From NCBI RefSeq assembly GCF_014526325.1, contig NZ_JACNMJ010000001.1, positions 1,339,001 to 1,403,000 of the forward strand: a stretch of DNA of 64,000 bases. Direction: 5' to 3'. The notes beneath the pieces were generated by a model. That model saw only the letters and a program-made list of their open reading frames with translations, made no database searches and was not told where the DNA came from. Of the stretch, positions 24,511-34,100 are shown in pieces. The stretch comes from Psychroserpens algicola (GTDB lineage: Bacteria > Bacteroidota > Bacteroidia > Flavobacteriales > Flavobacteriaceae). Made by a program: the position numbers and the translations under genes. Numbering within the stretch: the first letter of the stretch is position 1; the number at the start of each line of letters is the position of its first letter.

Positions 24511-25968
24511 ATGTTCAAAAAACCAAAATTAAGTTTCTGGCAAATTTGGAATATGAATGTTGGGTTCTTTGGCATTCAATTTAGCTTTGGCTTACAACAA
24601 ACCGCTGTAAACCCTATTTTTTCTTTTTTAGGTGCTCATCACGAAGACCTACCATTACTCAATTTAGCTGGTCCGGTTACAGGGTTATTAATTCAACCAA
24701 TAATTGGAGCGATTTCAGATAAAACATGGTCACCTCGATTTGGTAGAAGAAAACCATTTTTCTTAATAGGAGCAATAATCGCAAGTATGTGTTTATTTAT
24801 GTTCCCATTCAGTTCAGAACTTTGGTTTGCTGTTGGGTTATTATGGATTCTTGATGCAGCTAATAATACGGCAATGGAACCATATAGGGCATTTGTAGGT
24901 GATAAATTGCCAGATGAACAATTAACTTATGGGTTTCAAATGCAGAGTTTATTTGTTGGAGCTGGAATTACATTAGCTAATTTTTCATTGTTTCTTTTCC
25001 AAGACTGGTTTAGTGTTCCAGTAGTTGAAGGAGCATCTTTGTGCAGTTCAGGTACAGAAGTCGTTACAGCCATTCCAAAGTGGGTATATTACTCATTCTT
25101 TTTAGGTGCAATTGCATCTATAGGGACTATTTTATGGTCTGTTTTGAAAACGCCTGAGATTCCACCCTCAGAAGAAGAACTTAAATATATAAAAGAGCGA
25201 AATAAAAACTCATCTTTTATTCATCGGGTTATCGAACCTTTTATTGAAATCTATCAAGCAATTGGCGAAATGCCAAAACTAATGAAAAAACTAGCGATAG
25301 TTTATTTGTTTCAATGGTATGCTTTATTTATTTATTGGCAATTTATAACACCAATGTTAAGGTCGAGCATGTTTGGTATCAGTAATGAAGATACATCAAA
25401 GTTTGATGCTATCATGGCTTCGTGTAAGGCAGGTGAAGTTGTTAGTGCAGCTGATACTTCTTTTGCTCAAAACATACAGTCATTATCTGAACAAGCGCTA
25501 GCGCAAACAGGACTAATGAACGGAACTTATAATTTCGTAACCATGATTGTTGCACTGTTATTAGTGCCAGTAGCTTTAAGATTTAGTAATAAATTGGTTT
25601 ATGTAGGTAGTTTGTTTTTAACTGGTATAGCAATGTTAAGTATGCCATTTATAAGCAATCAATATGCATTGTTATTGCCAATGGTTTTATTAGGGATTGG
25701 TTGGGCTGCCATGATGGGAATACCATATGCAATGGTTTCTAAGGTAATTCCTGAAGAACGTCGAGGTGTTTATATGGGGATAGTTAACATGATGATTGTG
25801 ATTCCTATGGGAATTCAAACTATTACATTTGGACCAATCGTCAAAAATTTGTTAAATAATGATGCAGTAAATGCCATTCTACTGGCAGGACTGTTTTTTA
25901 TTATCGCTGGAATATTAGCTTTTCGATTAAAAGGAAAACCAAGTGATAATTTAGAATTTGATAAATAA
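24511..25968 (+). CDS. MFS sugar transporter (sucrose/maltose-type)
   Basis: The 485-residue protein has about 12 hydrophobic segments and the MFS signature loop DKTWSPRFGRRKPFFLIGA after the second helix, plus VIPEERRGVYMGIVNMM in the second half. The motifs resemble the SLC45/plant-SUC-like and related bacterial disaccharide transporters. It would carry the sugar across the inner membrane without hydrolysing or phosphorylating it. It is followed 45 bp later by the fructosidase candidate and then by a sugar kinase, so the imported disaccharide would be cut in the cytoplasm. Confidence 0.88.
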   Translation: MFKKPKLSFWQIWNMNVGFFGIQFSFGLQQTAVNPIFSFLGAHHEDLPLLNLAGPVTGLLIQPIIGAISDKTWSPRFGRRKPFFLIGAIIASMCLFMFPFSSELWFAVGLLWILDAANNTAMEPYRAFVGDKLPDEQLTYGFQMQSLFVGAGITLANFSLFLFQDWFSVPVVEGASLCSSGTEVVTAIPKWVYYSFFLGAIASIGTILWSVLKTPEIPPSEEELKYIKERNKNSSFIHRVIEPFIEIYQAIGEMPKLMKKLAIVYLFQWYALFIYWQFITPMLRSSMFGISNEDTSKFDAIMASCKAGEVVSAADTSFAQNIQSLSEQALAQTGLMNGTYNFVTMIVALLLVPVALRFSNKLVYVGSLFLTGIAMLSMPFISNQYALLLPMVLLGIGWAAMMGIPYAMVSKVIPEERRGVYMGIVNMMIVIPMGIQTITFGPIVKNLLNNDAVNAILLAGLFFIIAGILAFRLKGKPSDNLEFDK

Positions 25969-26013
25969 TTATCGGAAAATAAGTAATAAAATTTAAAAAA
26001 AGTAACATTATCT

Positions 26014-27117
26014 ATGATGAATCAGATTCCTGATGCCTACGATAAAAAATTTATAAATGGTATTCGACATCCATATCTATATTTATGGGATTCATGGTCT
26101 TATGTTGATAATAATACATTCCATTTATACTGTTTAGCGCTATCACGATTTAAACCAGATGGAAGTAAAATTGAGCCTGATGAGCGAAACAACTTTCCTT
26201 TTCATATACGACATTTCACCTCAGTTGATGCTGGTGTCAGTTGGACAGATAGAGGCTGTTTTTTTAAACCAAAAGATAACTCTAAATCTAATTTTAATAC
26301 AATTTGGAGTGGTAGTGTGAAACCATTAACCAATGGAAAAAAACTTGTTGCATATACAGGTTTAGAACATAGAGATCAAGATCATCAATACCTGCAAAAC
26401 ATAGCAATTGCTATTTCAGAAGATGGTTACTCTGTCAAAGACTTTGATGAAAATATTTTGTCCGATCCTCTTAGGGACTGGAAAGAAATTACTGAAAAAG
26501 GATATTTCCTTGATGCTTCAGAACGCTTAGGTAGCAATATGGGTGAAATTAATGGACCTATTATGTCATGGCGTGATCCATTTATTTTTTATGATAAGAA
26601 AAAGGAATTAAATTTATTTTGGGCAGCAAAAGTTGGTCCTCGATTTGGGGCAATGGCACGAGCAACATTGAAAAAAAATGGAGACTTTTTCAAAATTGAC
26701 ACATTGCATCCACCAGTTACAGTACCAGATGCTGATGAATTTACTCAACTTGAAGTTCCTAAAGTATTATTTGATGAAGTACACAAGACATACTATCTAA
26801 TTATTGCCAGTTGCAATAGATTGTATGAAAGTCAACCAGATTCAGAAATTAGTAAAGAAGTTAGAGTGTATGCTTCTGAGAACATTGATGGACCTTGGGA
26901 ATCTTTAGGAGATAAAATTTTAGGTTCAGAACATTTGTTTGGAATTACAGTGTTGCAAACAGATTTCGAAAACAATAGGTTGTTGTGCATGGCGCCTTAT
27001 ACTGAGGCTGCTGATGCTGATTTAATGTTAACTTTTGCTCCGGTTTTTTATATTTATTTAAACCCTTTAAAAGTAGAATTCTTAAATCAAACTAAAATTA
27101 ACTCTCAAAACATATAA
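26014..27117 (+). CDS. Glycoside hydrolase of the beta-fructosidase (GH68-like) superfamily
   Basis: The 367-residue protein has the five-bladed beta-propeller motif set of clan GH-J. LWDSW near residues 24-28 would provide the nucleophile Asp26, SWRDPFIF near 185 gives the RDP transition-state stabiliser, and FTQLEVPKV near 247 offers the general-acid Glu. IWSGSVKPL and VAYTG match GH68 blade elements. No signal peptide is seen, so hydrolysis of sucrose or a short fructan would be cytoplasmic. GH68 enzymes are usually secreted levansucrases or invertases, so a cytoplasmic one is unusual. GH32 or GH43 relatives are alternatives. ATG 26017 is an equal start choice. Confidence 0.75.
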   Translation: MMNQIPDAYDKKFINGIRHPYLYLWDSWSYVDNNTFHLYCLALSRFKPDGSKIEPDERNNFPFHIRHFTSVDAGVSWTDRGCFFKPKDNSKSNFNTIWSGSVKPLTNGKKLVAYTGLEHRDQDHQYLQNIAIAISEDGYSVKDFDENILSDPLRDWKEITEKGYFLDASERLGSNMGEINGPIMSWRDPFIFYDKKKELNLFWAAKVGPRFGAMARATLKKNGDFFKIDTLHPPVTVPDADEFTQLEVPKVLFDEVHKTYYLIIASCNRLYESQPDSEISKEVRVYASENIDGPWESLGDKILGSEHLFGITVLQTDFENNRLLCMAPYTEAADADLMLTFAPVFYIYLNPLKVEFLNQTKINSQNI

Positions 27118-27128
27118 ATTTTTGAGGT

Positions 27129-28019
27129 ATGAAAACATTAAAAATCACATGTTTTGGAGAAATATTATGGGATATCTTCCCCAAACATCGAAAAATTGGT
27201 GGAGCGCCATTAAATGTAGCTTTGAGATTAACATCATTTGATAATGATGTGCATATCATCAGTAGAGTTGGAAATGATAGTTTAGGAAGATCTCTATTAG
27301 CATTTATAGAAGAAAAAGAGGTAGATATTCAAAACGTACAAGTAGATTCAAACTTTGATACGGGTCAAGTCAATGTAATACTTGATAATAAAGGTTCTGC
27401 AACTTATGACATTGTTTTTCCAATAGCTTGGGATCATATTAAAATTACAGAAGCTAATAAAGCTCTAGTCGCTTCTTCTGACGTTTTTATTTTTGGAAGT
27501 TTAATAGGCAGGAACTTAGTTTCAAAACATACTTTAATAAGCTTATTAGATATCGCTAAGTATAAAGTTTTTGATGTTAATTTAAGAGCGCCACATTATA
27601 GTAAACAGCTGTTAATAGCATTGATGAATCAAGCAGATTTTATAAAGTTCAATGATGAAGAGCTATTTGAAATTAGTAAATATTTAGGCTCAAAATATAA
27701 TTCAATTGAACAGAATTTAAATTATATTTCAAAGCATACCAATACAAAACATATATGTGTAACTAAAGGTAAATATGGAGCTGTATTACTTTATAACGAA
27801 GCCCTTTACTATAATAGTGGTTATTTAGTTCATGTAAAAGATACAGTAGGCGCTGGTGATTCATTTTTAGCGACACTGATAAATTTCTTGTTAAAAAATG
27901 AAAATCCACAAAAGGCTATTGATATTGCATGTGCTGTTGGAGCATTAGTGGCGCAAAATGAAGGGGCTAATCCTGATATTTCTGCTAAAGATATTGAATC
28001 CTTTATGTACCCATATTAG
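27129..28019 (+). CDS. PfkB-family carbohydrate kinase (fructokinase-like)
   Basis: The 296-residue protein has the N-terminal sugar-binding motif KIGGAPLNVALRL and the C-terminal ATP/anion-hole motif DTVGAGDSFLATL with the catalytic Asp. Its N-terminus, FGEILWDIFP, is typical of fructokinases. It would phosphorylate fructose released by the preceding fructosidase, feeding glycolysis. It lies 11 bp after that gene, the last of the sugar operon, and is followed by a terminator. Confidence 0.9.
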   Translation: MKTLKITCFGEILWDIFPKHRKIGGAPLNVALRLTSFDNDVHIISRVGNDSLGRSLLAFIEEKEVDIQNVQVDSNFDTGQVNVILDNKGSATYDIVFPIAWDHIKITEANKALVASSDVFIFGSLIGRNLVSKHTLISLLDIAKYKVFDVNLRAPHYSKQLLIALMNQADFIKFNDEELFEISKYLGSKYNSIEQNLNYISKHTNTKHICVTKGKYGAVLLYNEALYYNSGYLVHVKDTVGAGDSFLATLINFLLKNENPQKAIDIACAVGALVAQNEGANPDISAKDIESFMYPY

Positions 28020-28047
28020 AAGTGTAATTTATTTATGTAGAATTTAC

Positions 28048-28078
28048 AACCAAGAATGATATCTTGGTTTTTTTTCTA
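28048..28078 (+). terminator. Terminator of the sugar operon
   Basis: An 8-bp stem (28048-28055 with 28062-28069) with a 6-nt loop is followed by a run of T residues. Confidence 0.85.
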
Positions 28079-28100
28079 TAGCGCTTTCTCATAAAACACT

Positions 28101-28108
28101 TACATTTG
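28101..28108 (+). promoter_or_regulatory. -7 promoter box for maeB
   Basis: TACATTTG fits TAnnTTTG, 56 nt before the maeB start. No clear -33 element is at the right distance. Confidence 0.45.
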
Positions 28109-28164
28109 TATTTCGATTTGTCACGACTGTGATTCCAAATTGATTAATTCACATCAAAAAGTAT

Positions 28165-30447
28165 ATGAGCAAGCAAAGTAAACGCAGAGAAGCCTTAGTT
28201 TATCACGCAAAACCAACACCAGGAAAAATCCAGGTGGTGCCCACCAAAAAATATGCTACTCAAAGAGATTTATCTTTAGCCTATTCACCAGGAGTTGCCG
28301 AACCTTGTCTCGAAATAGAAAAGGATAAGAACAATGCCTATAAATATACGGCCAAAGGAAATCTGGTTGCCGTAATTTCAAACGGAACTGCAGTATTAGG
28401 TTTGGGAAATATTGGCCCTGAAGCCTCAAAACCCGTTATGGAAGGGAAGGGCTTACTCTTTAAAATCTTTGCCGATATAGATGTATTCGATATTGAAGTC
28501 GATACTGAAAATATTGATGAATTTGTTGAAACGGTTAAAAAAATAGCACCAACGTTTGGTGGTATCAATCTTGAAGATATTAAAGCACCTGAAGCTTTCG
28601 AAATTGAACGTCGATTAAAGGAAGAACTGGACATTCCAGTCATGCATGACGATCAACATGGTACTGCAATTATATCTGCTGCAGCTTTATTAAATGCCTT
28701 AGAACTTGCAGAAAAGAACATTGAAGATGTTAATATCGTTATAAGTGGTGCTGGAGCAGCTGCCATTTCATGCTCACGATTATATCAGGCTTGTGGAGCT
28801 AAACGTGAAAATATGGTCATGTTAGATAGTAAAGGTGTTATTAGAGATGACCGTGATAATTTGACAACCGAAAAAGCCGAGTTTGCCACACATCGAAAAA
28901 TAGATACCTTAGATGAAGCCATGAAAGATGTCGATGTCTTTATAGGTCTGTCAATGGCCGATATAGTTGCACCTGAGATGCTAAAGGTCATGGCTAAAAA
29001 TCCAATCGTATTTGCAATGGCAAATCCCGACCCTGAAATAAAATACCAACTAGCTATCGATACACGTGATGATATTATCATGGCAACAGGTCGAAGTGAT
29101 CATCCTAATCAAGTCAATAATGTACTCGGGTTTCCATTTATTTTTAGAGGTGCATTAGATGTTAGAGCGACCAAAATTAATGAAGCCATGAAAATGGCTG
29201 CTGTTAAAGCATTAGCAAAACTAGCCAAAGAACCTGTGCCAGAGCAAGTAAATATTGCTTACGGAGAAACACGACTTACTTTTGGTAGAGATTATATCAT
29301 TCCAAAACCGTTCGATCCAAGATTAATTGCCGAAGTACCTCCTGCCGTAGCAAAAGCTGCAATGGAAAGTGGTGTAGCTCAAGAACCTATTGAGGATTGG
29401 GATAAATATAGAGACGAATTATTAGAGCGTCTGGGCTCAGATAATAAAATTGTAAGACTCTTACTAAATCGAGCAAAACTTAATCCTAAACGTGTCGTTT
29501 TTGCTGAAGCCGATCACTTAGATGTGTTAAAAGCAGCACAGATTGTTTATGATGAAGGTATTGCTATTCCAATTCTTTTAGGACGAAGAGATAAGATTTT
29601 AAATCTTATGGAAGAGATTGAGTTTGAGGCAGATTTAGAAATTATTGATCCTAAATCTGATGAAGAAGAGGCACGTAAAAACAAATATGCAAAAGTGTAC
29701 TGGCAACAGCGTAAGCGTAAAGGAGTCACTTTATATTCTGCTGAAAAAGTACTACGCGAGCGTAATTATTATGCAGCTATGATGGTAAACGAAGGTGATG
29801 CTGATGCCTTGATTTCTGGGTATTCTAGAAGTTATCCTTCTGTTGTTAAGCCTATGCTAGAACTAATAGGATTGGCTCCTGGTTCAACTCGCGTTGCCAC
29901 AACTAATGTGATGATGACGCAACGCGGACCAATGTTTTTAAGTGATACATCGATCAATATAAATCCTTCTGCTAGCGATTTAACACGAATTGCTCAAATG
30001 ACTGCAGGTGTTGTGAAAATGTTTGGAATGGAACCTGTAATGGCTATGATTTCTTATTCTAACTTCGGGTCTTCTAAAAATCAAACGGCTATAAAAGTAA
30101 GAGAGGCTGTAGAGTATCTTCATAAAAGACATCCTAATCTGGTTGTTGATGGTGAATTACAAACCGATTTTGCACTTAATAAGGAAATGCTTCAAGACAT
30201 ATTTCCGTTTTCTAAATTAGCAGGACGAAAAGTGAATACACTCATTTTTCCGAATTTAGAATCGGCAAATATTACTTATAAATTACTGAAAGAACTAAAT
30301 AAAGCAGACTCTATTGGTCCTATAATGATGGGAATGCGAAAACCTGTACATATCCTTCAGCTTGACGCCAGCGTTGATGAAATTGTGAACATGACTGCTA
30401 TTGCTGTTATCGATGCGCAGCAAAAAGAGAAAAGAGCGGCCTTATAG
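28165..30447 (+). CDS. maeB: NADP-dependent malic enzyme with C-terminal phosphotransacetylase-like domain
   Basis: The 760-residue protein is the long MaeB type. The malic-enzyme half (to about residue 420) has YSPGVAEPCLEIEKD, the metal/substrate region VMHDDQHGTAII and the nucleotide loop SGAGAAAIS. The C-terminal half (about 430-760) resembles phosphate acetyltransferase (VVFAEADHLDVLKAA, ALISGYSRSYPSVV), which in MaeB proteins is regulatory. It converts malate to pyruvate plus CO2 and NADPH in the cytoplasm. The length is as expected for the fused form. It is transcribed alone. Confidence 0.96.
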   Translation: MSKQSKRREALVYHAKPTPGKIQVVPTKKYATQRDLSLAYSPGVAEPCLEIEKDKNNAYKYTAKGNLVAVISNGTAVLGLGNIGPEASKPVMEGKGLLFKIFADIDVFDIEVDTENIDEFVETVKKIAPTFGGINLEDIKAPEAFEIERRLKEELDIPVMHDDQHGTAIISAAALLNALELAEKNIEDVNIVISGAGAAAISCSRLYQACGAKRENMVMLDSKGVIRDDRDNLTTEKAEFATHRKIDTLDEAMKDVDVFIGLSMADIVAPEMLKVMAKNPIVFAMANPDPEIKYQLAIDTRDDIIMATGRSDHPNQVNNVLGFPFIFRGALDVRATKINEAMKMAAVKALAKLAKEPVPEQVNIAYGETRLTFGRDYIIPKPFDPRLIAEVPPAVAKAAMESGVAQEPIEDWDKYRDELLERLGSDNKIVRLLLNRAKLNPKRVVFAEADHLDVLKAAQIVYDEGIAIPILLGRRDKILNLMEEIEFEADLEIIDPKSDEEEARKNKYAKVYWQQRKRKGVTLYSAEKVLRERNYYAAMMVNEGDADALISGYSRSYPSVVKPMLELIGLAPGSTRVATTNVMMTQRGPMFLSDTSININPSASDLTRIAQMTAGVVKMFGMEPVMAMISYSNFGSSKNQTAIKVREAVEYLHKRHPNLVVDGELQTDFALNKEMLQDIFPFSKLAGRKVNTLIFPNLESANITYKLLKELNKADSIGPIMMGMRKPVHILQLDASVDEIVNMTAIAVIDAQQKEKRAAL

Positions 30448-30474
30448 CTTACTGTTTTAGCTTAGCATTCACCT

Positions 30475-30503
30475 TTGAAATGTAAATAATTTTATTACAT
30501 TTG
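30475..30503 (+). promoter_or_regulatory. Promoter of the ruvA-sprA unit
   Basis: TTG (30475-30477), an 18-nt spacer and TACATTTG (30496-30503) fit the full Bacteroidetes -33/-7 pattern, ending 22 nt before the ruvA ATG. Confidence 0.7.
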
Positions 30504-30525
30504 AGTTTTTAACTGAAGCGAGTAA

Positions 30526-31107
30526 ATGATTACACACATTCAAGGTAAATTGGTAGAAAAGAATCCTACAGATGTCGTTATAGATTGCAATGGTGTTGGT
30601 TATCTTTTAAATATATCATTACATACGTTTTCTCAAATTCCCGATCAGGAAGCTCTTAAGCTGTATTCACATCTCATTGTACGCGAAGATTCTCATACTT
30701 TGTATGGGTTTACATCTATTGCCGAACGTGAAATTTTTAAACTTTTGATCTCAGTTAGTGGAATAGGAGCAAATACAGCACGAACTATGTTATCTTCATT
30801 ATCTCCGCAACAGGTTAAGGAAGGTATAGCGCATGGCGATGTCGCTTTAATTCAATCTATAAAAGGGATTGGTGCCAAAACAGCTGCTAGAGTCATATTA
30901 GATTTAAAAGACAAAGTGCTAAAAGTTTACGATATTGACGAAGTTTCTGTTAATAAAAACAATACCAACAAAGATGAAGCGTTATCAGCTTTAGAAGTTT
31001 TAGGTTTTGCTAAGAAGCAGTCTGAACGTGTAGTGGATAAAATTGCATCTCAACAACCCGATGCAAGTGTAGAAACTATTATAAAAGAAGCTCTAAAAAA
31101 TTTATAA
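30526..31107 (+). CDS. ruvA: Holliday junction DNA-binding protein RuvA
   Basis: The 193-residue protein binds four-way junctions and positions the RuvB motor. The N-terminal OB-fold begins MITHIQGKLVEKNPTDVVID, the helix-hairpin-helix motifs are in LLISVSGIGANTARTML and IKGIGAKTAARVILDLK, and the C-terminal three-helix domain that contacts RuvB has EALSALEVLGFAKKQSERVV. The length is normal. It is followed 3 nt later by sprA, a linkage that suggests co-transcription of a repair gene with a secretion gene. Confidence 0.97.
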   Translation: MITHIQGKLVEKNPTDVVIDCNGVGYLLNISLHTFSQIPDQEALKLYSHLIVREDSHTLYGFTSIAEREIFKLLISVSGIGANTARTMLSSLSPQQVKEGIAHGDVALIQSIKGIGAKTAARVILDLKDKVLKVYDIDEVSVNKNNTNKDEALSALEVLGFAKKQSERVVDKIASQQPDASVETIIKEALKNL

Positions 31108-31110
31108 AAT

Positions 31111-34100
31111 TTGATCACAACTAACTCTACTATATTAAAATTATATCAGCGTCTTTTTTGTATCCTTATTTTGGTATTGATGAGCGCTTATGGTTATTCT
31201 CAAACCAACCCAACTACAGAGCAAGACTCTACAAAAACAGGGTTTTCTCTTGGAAGATTAAATATTCCTAATCCGCAAAGTATCGTTTCAAAGTATACTT
31301 ACGATCCAATTACAGACCGATATATTTATACTGAGAAAGTAGGGAGTTTTAATATCAATTACCCAATTATTTTAACGCCTGCCGAATATCAGAAACTTGT
31401 CTTAGAAGAACAGCAACGCTTGTATTACAAACAAAAAATTGATGCAGCTGCTGGGCAAAAAGAAGGAACTGAAGATGAACAAAAAAATCTGCTTCCAGAA
31501 TTTTATATCAACTCAGGCTTTTTTGAAACTATATTTGGAGGAAATACGATTGAGGTTATTCCTCAGGGTTCGGTTGAAATGGATTTAGGTATACTATTTA
31601 CAAAACAAGATAACCCAACATTTTCACCTAGAAACCGAAGTAATTTTACCTTCGATTTTGATCAGCGTATTAGTTTAAGTTTATTAGGAAAAGTTGGAAC
31701 GCGTCTACAGGTAACTGCAAATTATGATACCGAATCTACATTTGACTTTCAGAATTTAGTAAAATTAGAATACACACCTACCGAAGATGATATCGTTAGA
31801 AAAATAGAAGTGGGTAACGTGAGTATGCCACTTAATAGTTCTTTAATTACAGGTGCTCAAAGTCTATTTGGTGTGAAAACCGAATTGCAATTTGGGAAAA
31901 CACGTGTCACTGCCATTTTTTCTGAACAACAGTCTCAATCGCAGTCCGTAGTTGCTCAAGGTGGTGGAACTGTTGAAGAATTTGAGTTTTTTGCTAGAGA
32001 TTACGATGAAAACAGACACTATTTTTTAGCACAATATTTTAGAGATAATTATGACGATGCAATGCTTCGTTATCCGTTTATAAATAATAATATTCAAATC
32101 ACCAGAATTGAAGTTTGGGTGACCAATAGAAGTAACCAGACTGAAAATGTTAGAAATATTGTTGCACTTCAAGATTTAGGTGAATTTCAAACCATAGGTT
32201 TAAATGGCGGTGTGCCTCCTGCTGGATTTTTAAGTCCTGGTGCTTCACAATTTCCTGATAATGATAACAATGCTTTTGATCCTACTGATATAGGTAATGG
32301 AGGCTCTTTTTTATCACCTGCAGTAAGAGATATTACCACTGCAGAACAAGGAATATTAACTCCTGCAAATGAAGGTTTTGATTTTGGAAAATTAGAAAAC
32401 GCAAGAAAATTAGAGCAGGGAAGAGATTACGAATTGCAACAGCAATTAGGTTATATTTCATTAAATCAAAGACTTTTAAATGACGAAATTTTAGCAGTAG
32501 CTTTTCAGTATACTGTTGGAGGCGAAGTCTATCAGGTTGGTGAATTTGCCAATGATGGTGTAAATTCTACTGCGACAAATACTGATGATGATGGTGATGG
32601 CATTCCTAATGTTGCCGATGTGGATGTTAATGGTGATGGTGTTGCAGATAATGGTACTGATACCGATGGCGATGGTATCAATGATATTTCCGATTCTGAT
32701 CCCGATGGTGATGGTACTATTGATAATGGTCCAGATGTTAACGCAGATGGAATCAACGATGGTTATGTTGTCTTTGAAGGTTCTACACAAAGTTTAGTGC
32801 TTAAAATGTTAAAGAGCCCTATTACTGATGTCAATCAGCCAATTTGGGATTTAATGATGAAAAACATTTATGATACTGGCGCATTTCAGTTAGATCAGGA
32901 AGATTTCAGACTTAATATCTTCTATACCGAAGCGTCGCCTTTAAATTATATTGCACCTGTCGAGGGAACAACATTTCCAATCTTTGAAAATAACACGCCT
33001 TTTGATAATACCGACGATGGCGAAATACTGGATACACCATTAATTCGACTATTTCATTTAGATCGATTAAACTTCAATAACGATCCGCAAGCTGGTGGTG
33101 ACGGATTTTTTGATTTTGTTCCCGGACTTACAGTACTCACTCAAAATGGTAAAATTATATTTACCAAAGCTGAGCCGTTTGGTCGCTACCTCTTCGATAT
33201 TTTAGATGATGATGGCAACCCAAATAACAATGATGCCGATTATGAAGCTGAAACCTATACCAACTTAAACCAGGAGAAGTACGTTTACGATATCCTCTAT
33301 AAACAAACTAAAACTGCAGCTTTAGATGAAGCTGAAAAAAATAAGTTCCAAATTAAAGGACGTTATAAGTCTTCTGGTGGAGACGGTATTCCTTTAGGAG
33401 CCTTTAATGTGCCTAGAGGATCTGTTATTGTAACTGCTGGTGGACGAACCTTAGTTGAAGGTCAGGATTATACAGTGAATTATCAAATCGGACGTGTATA
33501 TATTATTGATGAAGCATTAAAATCATCTAATATTCCTATTAATGTTTCTGTAGAAAATAATGCAGTATTCGGACAACAAACAAGGCGATTTACAGGTGTG
33601 AATGTTGAGCATCAATTTAATGAAAACTTCGTTTTGGGTGCTACCTTATTGAATTTAAATGAGCGTCCAATTACTCAAAAAGCGAATTATAATACCGAAC
33701 CTATAAATAATACCATATTTGGGTTCAATGGAAATTATTCTACTGAAGTTCCGTTCTTTACCAGATTAGTTAATAAGTTACCTAATATTGATACCGATGC
33801 ACCTTCAAATCTTTCGGTAAGAGGTGAGTTTGCTTATTTAGCACCTGGAGCACCTAAAGGCACAGACTTTAATAATGAAGCTACTGCTTATGTAGATGAT
33901 TTTGAAGGAACACAAGGCGCAATCGATTTACTTTCACCGCAAGCCTGGTTTTTGTCGAGTAGACCTCGAACCGTAAATGGTGTTGATGAAGACGACCCTG
34001 TGAATACACCTGGAATTCAAAACGGTTACGACCGTGCCTTCTTAAACTGGTATACTATTGATCCAATTTTTTACAGTAATCAGCGTCCGGGAGAAATTAG

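Noticed and set aside
32491..32797. Several frames on both strands across the SprA Asp-rich repeats
   Set aside because: Repetitive GAT/GGT codons keep other frames open by composition; the SprA frame continues on both sides with recognisable sequence.
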